A stretch of DNA of 26,467 nucleotides from the NCBI GenBank assembly GCA_000934385.1, contig KN880734.1, forward strand, positions 1 through 26,467, in the 5' to 3' direction. Below, one piece after another: positions 20,404-26,467 of this stretch (the first letter of the stretch is position 1; every line of letters begins with the position of its first letter). The position numbers were made by a program, and so were the translations under genes. Origin of the DNA: Cylindrobasidium torrendii FP15055 ss-10. Lineage: Eukaryota > Basidiomycota > Agaricomycetes > Agaricales > Physalacriaceae. The notes below the pieces were generated by a model. That model did not search any database. It had not been told where the DNA came from and worked only from the letters and a program-made list of their open reading frames with translations.

Positions 20404-22816
20404 TTGGGTACGACTATTGAAGCAGTAGAGGTGTCGAGCCCCGAATCCCGAGGCGTCAAGCGGTCAGAACCGCCCAAACCTTGCAGTGAACGCCCACCGA
20501 AGCGCGTCAAAAGCATCCCAACGTCCATTGCAGCGCTAACGCCGGCCACCTCTCCTTCTGTCACCACCCTGAGCGGGCCAGTTGACACGTCGCAGACCTC
20601 GAAGCGTGCATCTCGGAGCTCCATTCCCGAACACAAGACACTCAGCGGCCGCCCTCCACTTCCCACGCATCCGACACTCTGGGCGGAGTCTCGACAGGAC
20701 GTCTGCGAGACACTGCCACGGTTTCGAAGTTACCAAGAAGGCACGTACCGCTCGAATCGTATTGCGAAGGGACATCTTCTCTCAAAGCATGGCTCCGCGT
20801 AAGTTACAATGATCCCTCTTGTTGAACTAGTGCTGACAAGCTGTCCTCCGCCAGATGCGATGGATGGTTCCACAACGGCCGTCTCATCATCTCCCATGGC
20901 GGCAGAAAGGGCGCAAACCTGCGTTGGGGAAGTACGTTTCTAAGAACGCAACGGATCAGCTCGAGAGCGACTGGTCTGTCTGCGCGCTCCTCAACACATA
21001 CCATGAGCGTTTACCCGCGATATTGCTCATTGACGACCAATATCCTCATTTTCCCTACGACTTGGAGAACTCGCGTAGACTGGGTACACATACGTTGTGT
21101 TGGGGTATGGAGTGCGCTATCCCACTACTACACCGATGTGAGAGCCTCGCTGATTAAGCTCGAACCCCGGATAGCAAAGACGGAGCGGCTGTCATGCGGT
21201 ATAGGTCCGCGTTCCAATGGCGCGAGGGACAGGTTTGTTGCATACTCTCTCACCGGTAATTACACTCATCGTCTCGAATTCAGCCTTGTCCTTGGTGACT
21301 ATCGAAGGAAACTCACGAGGAGAAACATCGAAAACGGACCAGCACGTCCATTCTGCATAACAAGTTCATCGATTCTAATCACATTGTACAGGAAGAACCC
21401 GCCGAGAGAAGAACCCAACAGCGCTATCCCAGGCGCTTTAGAAGACCTGTTTGGACTGGAGATGTACGGCGCCACAGGTATACTCACACCCCTGGGTATG
21501 TCTGAACAAGACACGCTCGATGTTCTTCAAGGTCGGCACGACCACAACGCCTCCACTCTCCGCTCTCACATACAACCCGGCTTTTCTCGCGCTATCCAAT
21601 AACCCCGTCGTTCTGGACTCAAACATCCCCCTCGTACCAGGACCACTAGCCATCAAGGATGATATCAACTTGGTCTTTGGCGCCGAGGCAGCGTTCACTC
21701 CCGGATGGCACTGTACGAAGTGCGGACGCATGTTGGGTCGTTCGGTTTGGCGCTGCTGGACATGTGCGAGCTGCGGGAGTGAATGCAAGATGCCGATGGA
21801 GATCCAAAGGGCGAAGGATTTGACTAAGAGACAGTGTTTGAAGAAGGTCAAGCCGGTTATGATCACGGACACTCGTCGGTCCATGTCGATTCCTTCGGTC
21901 TCTGCTGGTCTGACTTATGCTTCCAGGAATCGGCAAAGAAAACAGTCAGATTGAGACGAGGAATGGGATGATGAACAAACAGACGTTCAAGCTAACCAAT
22001 GGCGCGTACGTCTGCCTTATTTGTATTCCTTTCGCAGTGCTTGCTTTGAGGGTCATGACCTCAGCGGCAACATCCATCGCATATCCTATTGAGACTCGAC
22101 CAAGCGAGCGAATTGAATCTTCAAGTGATACCAGACAGAGGCGCAGGGCGGTACGCTGGACTTCAACGTTGGCCCCTCTGCGCACACCGATGTCGAGGAC
22201 AGCTCCTAACAAACTATTTCTCGCACAACTGCGGGGAGCCATACCGCGTATGTGCCTTCTTCCCATTCTCGCCAGGCGGATGCTGAGAATGGCTGTAGTA
22301 CGTCGGCGTACGGAGAATGCGGTTAGCTGGGAGAATGTACCAAACATGCACGGGAGTATCTTACAGAAACAGCACAAGTTGCTTGCGCGAAGGAATTGGG
22401 AGCGAATCTCGAGTTCAACAAGGTTCTGAGCGCTGCGTACATGGAAGATTAGAGCATGGCGGCTCGTCTTCATGGCCGGTTCATACCGCCGCTTCAGTCG
22501 CACTCTAGCTAATATATCATTCTACAGTTTCACCGCGACGCCGTGACCGGGTTGGGTCCTGTAGTCGCTGGACACAAGATTTCTATGAACATACCGTTCA
22601 GCCTCATGGATTTCGTATTGCCGCTACAGCAAGGCGTATCCTTTCTGTCGCCTATCGTATACCTAAACACTTTCTAATCTTCTGCGTCCAGGACATAACC
22701 TTTCAGACAACGGTAATGTTGGTGTCGAGGCAAGCCACAAACGCGCCGCGAAAGTCAAGTCGAAAGCGAGAGTGCAGAAGAATGTCGCCGATGCCGTGTT
22801 CTCTGAGGAGAAGTGA
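20404..22816 (+). pseudogene. AlkB-like 2OG-Fe(II) dioxygenase with Cys-rich region, decayed
   Basis: AlkB-type enzymes oxidatively demethylate nucleic acids. Exon 1 (20404-20798) is a Ser/Pro/Lys-rich leader ending RFRSYQEGTYRSNRIAKGHL. Intron 20799-20854 is normal. The next exon reads CDGWFHNGRLIISHGGRKGA and loses one base near 20926. Sense resumes in another frame: YVSKNATDQLESDWSVCALL, then LLIDDQYPHFPYDL. Later pieces in shifting frames are RYRSAFQWREGQ, the zinc-binding GWHCTKCGRML with CWTCASCGSECKMPMEI (about 21700-21800), LCAHRCRGQLLTNYFSHNCG and EFNKVLSAAYMED followed by TAG (22450-22452). After an intron comes FHRDAVTGLGPVVAG with the HxD pair (22531-22539), then DFYEHTVQPHGFRIAATARR with distal His and Arg. 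About 40 residues between these last two are missing. A basic tail ends EEK, stop 22814-22816. Iron ligands survive, but the frame does not. Confidence 0.75.
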
Positions 22817-22979
22817 TGCTTGCGTAAGAGGCGTTCGATTGTACATGAGCTAATTGGCATACAAACTACTTATAGGACATATACAAGCGCATATAGAAGC
22901 ATGGTGTTGACGGGGGTGGTGATACAAGGCTACGATTAACTACAGTATACATACGCTCGACATAAACGCCTAATATTCA

Positions 22980-24010
22980 GCTCACGCAAAATGTACACTT
23001 GGATACATCTCCATCTCCTGAGCTCTCCTGAGTTTGCGCTTGCCTGAGTCGTCGAAAGGGGCTTCGCCGTCCAGACGGCGCACTCGATGTCGTGAGGTGG
23101 GGTAGACTGGAAATCCAATCGTGTATCTGCGGGAGGTTCAAATAACTTGCTGCCTGCAACATTATTAGCGCGACGGCTCCATTGCGTGCAAAGCCCTCAC
23201 GGTCATCGCAAAGCATCGGTCTCCCGCATTGATACCAGTGGACCTCTTGAAGAGTATATCCCATTGAGCGGAAGACAGACATACAAGCTTTCAGTATGTT
23301 GCCTATTCGTGAAACGATGTCGACTTGAGGTCGGCGGAAATGGAACTAAGGTGAGTGGATTCATAGGAAATGATCTGTCAAGGGCTTGTCGACGCTGCTG
23401 TTCAACAACAGGAACTAGACCGCGCAGCGCGATGCCAGGTGCTTTCAGCATCTCCATGCGCTGTCGAAAGAATGCCATCGACTATTATACTATTGGGAAC
23501 ATTCTCCTACCTATCGAGATGGAAAGGTCAGCGCAATGTTCCAGGGAAAGAACGTAATCAGGAGTCTTACCATTGTAGACGAACATTTAGGAAATTTGGA
23601 ATCACGTCTATATGTAGGTCGGCGAAGAGTTCCAGGTAATTCACCCTTCCCCCAGGTCGGGAAGAGTTCCATAGAGACTCAGTGGAGGTCATGGCACATG
23701 TTATCAACCTGCGTTCGGGATGCGACCGTGCTTGCAGAATGCATGTTCGTCCACAGGTCGTCTCCGTGTTCTATACCAGTATGACCGTGGATATCATATA
23801 TTTCCGTGTTGAGGTCGTGATCTGAACCCTACAATTCCGTTCGCGAAGAACAATGGAAGGTGGAGTATGTATATTTGGTGTATGAGTTGTCGAGCCTCTA
23901 GTACACATCCGAAGAACTTGTCTACAACATGCCACTGTCGTAGAGCTCGAATAGCCTTCGGCATCCTCCAACAACAGGAGAGCCATCCCTGACTCTGCGG
24001 GCAACCAACA
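22980..24010 (-). pseudogene. Unidentified gene trace with one clear intron, minus strand
   Basis: On the minus strand YLELFADLHIDVIPNFLNVR then LQW (about 23572-23640) ends at a GTAAGA donor. The roughly 60-nt intron has a GCGCTGACC branch and ends CGATAG at about 23511. Downstream in other frames are FKRSTGINAGDRCFAMTVRA then LHAMEPSR (about 23170-23255). Upstream is KFFGCVLEARQLIHQIYILH then LPLFFANGIVGF (about 23830-23930). Stops separate the pieces. The phrase GGAACTCTTC followed by CCGACCT occurs twice, 30-40 bp apart, near 23620-23670. No family is recognised; by its condition it belongs with the other relics. Confidence 0.3.
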
Positions 24011-24499
24011 TTAGACAGCGTACTTCATTCCCAAGTATAAGGGATGACAGCTCTGGTTGGCGGATATGTTCGAAATCCCCTCGCGGTATCGTGTCTTTAA
24101 ATATATCGGTGTCCTATGAGGGCTGAGATGGTAGAATAAGGCTGAGTGGCTATCGCAGCCGCAACACGCGATCGGGCCGGACGCTTTACTCGGAAAGTCG
24201 GAATTGCTCAAGAATTGCTTCCCTTTCATCGACCACCATTTGAAATTTCCCCACATTACTGCGTTAATTGATATGGACACATTTGCTCTCTGGTTGCTGA
24301 CATGTCGAGTGGCATATTGCCACTGAAGGACCGTCAATGCTCCAGCTGCACTCACAGAGCCAAATATTATTCTCTAGTCAGCACATGCATTCAGACGACT
24401 GTGCTACAATCACGGCCTCAGACGTCAACAAGAGGGTAAAAACACATCGGGCGTCGTGCGAGGCCACTTCTGCCATTACATTCCCTTAACCAGTCCCAA
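24011..24499. other. No supported gene downstream of the F-box gene
   Basis: A 114-codon minus-strand open frame (24011-24355) has scattered Cys, Trp and His but no motif, and lies 3' of the F-box stop at 24500. I see no polyadenylation-type signal that I would defend. Confidence 0.3.
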
Positions 24500-25798
24500 T
24501 CAATACTGGAAAATATCTAATTTTGCCTCCATCTGCAGCATTGTTATAGTCCGAGTGATAAGGTCTGACGCACTGGCAGGATCCCCCACTTTCTTTCCTC
24601 TGGATTTCCACAGATCCACCACAGCCGGGAGAGCCTTGAGGTCTACGGTAGCAGGTACGCGTAGCACTTTCAGCTTGGGCAAGACGGGTGATCCTTGGTG
24701 TGAAACAAACAGCGTAGTCAGAGGAATCAACCTCTTCTTGTCGTCATTCAAGAAAATTTCCAGGGCGTGAATTGCATCGTTGAACCCCTGCATCAGATGT
24801 TCAACATCCTCAAGACACTTCAAGTCCCGAATTATAACCAAAGGAGGAGCCCCCGCTCGTCCGGATTGCACCATGCGCTCCAAGGGTATTGAAGGGGTCG
24901 ACGTCAGGTTAACCCAGCCCCGACATCGGGACTCAGGGTACATGTCGCCTACATTCTGGAGGTGTTGTAGCTCGAACACCTCCAGATGCGGAAATACAAC
25001 CATGTTCAAGACTTCGTCGCTATTGCCCCTGCCCCATACGAGGTGCTTGACAGAGGGAAGCCCCACCACTTCCTCTGCAAGTACAGGTGGCCCCCAACCA
25101 GGAAAGTTGATAAAGGCGATGCTGAGTGTGTGTAGATGGACAAGCCGCTTGAGGGTGTGAAGAAGGGCGCTGGAGCACACCGAGTACAAGACGAGTGTCT
25201 GGAGATTACTCAGGCTGCTGCCAGTGAGTGCCAGATCGGTGTCGACGTGTTGAACATTGACCAGGGAGGATATGTCGACCCGACTGTTAGGAGCAATCCC
25301 TGCCCCAGGGCAGTGTAAGGATATGTTTGTTAACAGCGGTAGGGTGGAGTTGGTCAGCACATCAAGGAAGAGGGCAGGGATCTTGCTGCCTGCGCAAATC
25401 AGGCGGAAAGAAGCCCATCGGTCTGATGTTGAAAGGATGTTCTCGATGGCGGCCAGCGTACGTGTGGATATGACGGTGAAATCGTCATTGAGATAGATGA
25501 CTGTAACTTGCAGCGGTAGAAGCCCTGTACGCGCTACATGGAGGCGAAAGGTGTCGATGCAACGCAGGGCGTACTTGACTGGCTTTGAGAGAGTTGCCCA
25601 GTCATGGTCGTAGTCGTAGTCGTAGTCGTAAAGCACAATGTCCATCCGGGTCCACAGCCAAGGGGTAGAATTGGCAAGCTGCCTCCATTGGCGTGCAACA
25701 GTTGCTATACGCATTCGAGAGGACCAAGGGACCACGTGGTAGTCCTCCATCATATCGAAGATGAGGACAAGTAGTTCGTCAGGCAGAGAATCAATCAT
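24500..25798 (-). CDS. F-box protein with leucine-rich C-terminal region, intact
   Basis: A single open exon of 432 residues. The N-terminus MIDSLPDELLVLIFDMMEDY followed by MRIATVARQWRQLANSTPWL and WTRM is an F-box: LPxELLxxIF, then W/R-rich helices, residues 1-53. F-box proteins bind Skp1 and present substrates to SCF ubiquitin ligases. The remainder alternates leucine-rich helices and strands (SNLQTLVLYSV, LVHLHTLSIAFINF, FPHLEVFELQHLQ, LPKLKVLRVPA) in the irregular manner of the large agaricomycete F-box/LRR families. Residues 57-65 are an acidic run of alternating Asp and Tyr, encoded by a hexanucleotide repeat. The substrate is unknown. The start is the first ATG after the upstream stop; a further 5' exon cannot be excluded. 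It is intact, in sharp contrast to its neighbours to the left. Confidence 0.8.
   Translation of the reverse strand: MIDSLPDELLVLIFDMMEDYHVVPWSSRMRIATVARQWRQLANSTPWLWTRMDIVLYDYDYDYDHDWATLSKPVKYALRCIDTFRLHVARTGLLPLQVTVIYLNDDFTVISTRTLAAIENILSTSDRWASFRLICAGSKIPALFLDVLTNSTLPLLTNISLHCPGAGIAPNSRVDISSLVNVQHVDTDLALTGSSLSNLQTLVLYSVCSSALLHTLKRLVHLHTLSIAFINFPGWGPPVLAEEVVGLPSVKHLVWGRGNSDEVLNMVVFPHLEVFELQHLQNVGDMYPESRCRGWVNLTSTPSIPLERMVQSGRAGAPPLVIIRDLKCLEDVEHLMQGFNDAIHALEIFLNDDKKRLIPLTTLFVSHQGSPVLPKLKVLRVPATVDLKALPAVVDLWKSRGKKVGDPASASDLITRTITMLQMEAKLDIFQY
25607..25630 (+). repeat. Hexanucleotide microsatellite GTCGTA x4 in the F-box gene
   Basis: Four perfect GTCGTA units. Read on the minus strand they encode Asp-Tyr pairs. 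Being a multiple of three, length changes would keep the frame and only alter the acidic run. Confidence 0.9.
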
Positions 25799-26360
25799 CT
25801 TCGGCCAAGGTACATTCAGGCTACTACACCACAGAAGGGGTGAGCTGACCTACTTTCTTGATTTGTTTGTGTGTCGGTCTGAGCCCAGCAGGAGCGTTGT
25901 TGAGCATACCTTGATGGCAGAGGCAAAGGGCAGCCCACGCAACGGCGGACCCTACAAAAACGATCAGTCGAGAAAGCCAAACAGGCGCACACATACCTGT
26001 TACATACTGATGCATGTACTGATGTTTGGCATAATTCTAACTAATGTCAAGTACAACTTGATTCTTGCACTTAATCTATATGTACCATGACCTTGTTCAC
26101 CGATGGCATGGGATAGAGGGTGTATTTACTAGCACATTAATCCCACACCCCAGGTCGATGTAAACCGTGAGTTGTAACTCATGCAAATCCTGTGCAAGTC
26201 TGTAGGCATCATGACTATGTATTATGGGCATTATAGGTCCTATTCTTCACCAGTAGCCCGACCTCTTTAATGCCTGCGTCATTCTCATAGCTTCACCTTG
26301 GCAGTTCGCTGCTCTTCCGCTCTTCAGGTGACACTCTATGCATCAGCGACAGCGTCTCCG
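25799..26360. promoter_or_regulatory. Upstream region of the F-box gene
   Basis: No gene supported on either strand. The first part should hold the promoter and 5' leader of the minus-strand F-box gene. Short GT-AG segments immediately upstream (about 25810-25850) could be leader introns. No repeat was seen until the direct repeat begins at 26361. Confidence 0.35.
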
Positions 26361-26467
26361 CTGTCGTCCGCTTGAGCCTGAGGCGTTGACCTCTAATTCT
26401 GCGAAATCCTGAGTTTAGGGGGAGATGAAGGAAGCCATCATGACTGGTCAATGTTCAGCTTTGTGCT
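26361..26467 (+). repeat. Direct repeat, copy B, truncated by the window end
   Basis: This is the partner of 11206-11311, in the same orientation, starting at the same CTGTCGTCCGC. The shared core includes GAGGCGTTGACCTCTAATTC and GGAAGCCATCATGACTGGT. The element continues past the window edge, so its length and type are unknown. Confidence 0.85.

Noticed and set aside
3027..22816. Poor sequencing as the cause of all frame breaks
   Set aside because: Substituted zinc ligands, nonsense codons without indels in eL42, and two long intact genes in the same window point to real decay, though read data would be needed to exclude errors at single sites.
3027..22816. Classic repeat-induced point mutation as sole cause
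   Set aside because: Many lesions are indels and the GC content stays fairly high; some C-to-T stops exist but no strong AT shift is visible by eye.
24011..24355. Minus-strand 114-codon frame with Cys and Trp
   Set aside because: No domain pattern, no splice context, and it lies just 3' of the F-box stop.
1..26467. CRISPR array, tRNA or rRNA genes
   Set aside because: No regularly spaced repeats, no cloverleaf with conserved T-loop, and no ribosomal RNA core sequence seen on either strand by eye.

Overview
The window looks like nuclear DNA of a filamentous basidiomycete, most likely an agaricomycete. Genes are cut by many short GT-AG introns of about 45-60 nt with CTAAC/CTGAC-type branch points. 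The recognisable families include a TET/JBP-type 2-oxoglutarate oxygenase, an RBR ubiquitin ligase with an N-terminal domain I know only from agaricomycetes, an F-box protein and a family 18 chitinase. There is nothing bacterial: no operons, no ribosome binding sites, no CRISPR. I saw no rRNA or tRNA gene.

Only two genes read through cleanly, one near each end. On the left (420-2354, +) an eight-exon, 529-residue TET/JBP-like dioxygenase assembles with every intron in phase. On the right (24500-25798, -) a 432-residue F-box/leucine-rich protein is one open exon. A partial exon of an unknown gene runs off the left edge (1-171, -).

Most of the 20 kb between them looks like a gene graveyard. 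I can recognise, each broken by frameshifts, in-frame stops or lost motifs: a GDT1/TMEM165 Golgi cation transporter (3027-4190, -); an RBR E3 ligase with an N-terminal peptidase-like domain (4970-6955, -); an unnamed conserved gene (7140-7744, +); ribosomal protein eL42 (7742-8149, +); another unnamed conserved gene (11507-12192, -); a C2H2 zinc-finger protein (15931-17648, -); a GH18 chitinase whose catalytic motif is out of frame (17974-19224, +); and an AlkB-like dioxygenase (20404-22816, +). Several further stretches (8881-9240, 12685-13047, 14480-15480, 22980-24010) have coding and intron traces but no identity. Introns are still visible in the dead genes, so they arose from DNA-level copies, not processed mRNAs.

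Mobile and repeated DNA: a 359-bp MITE-like element with 26-bp perfect inverted repeats and TA ends (4449-4807); a 107-bp direct repeat 15 kb apart (11206-11311 and 26361-26467); and an insertion flanked by a 24-bp direct repeat inside the GDT1 relic.

The simplest reading is an old segmental duplication or a degenerate, non-recombining or dispensable segment, in which copies of housekeeping genes decay while functional copies are expected elsewhere in the genome. The dead and live genes do not form a pathway. The one functional theme is that two 2-oxoglutarate/Fe(II) oxygenases of nucleic-acid-modifying type, one live and one dead, sit in the same window.
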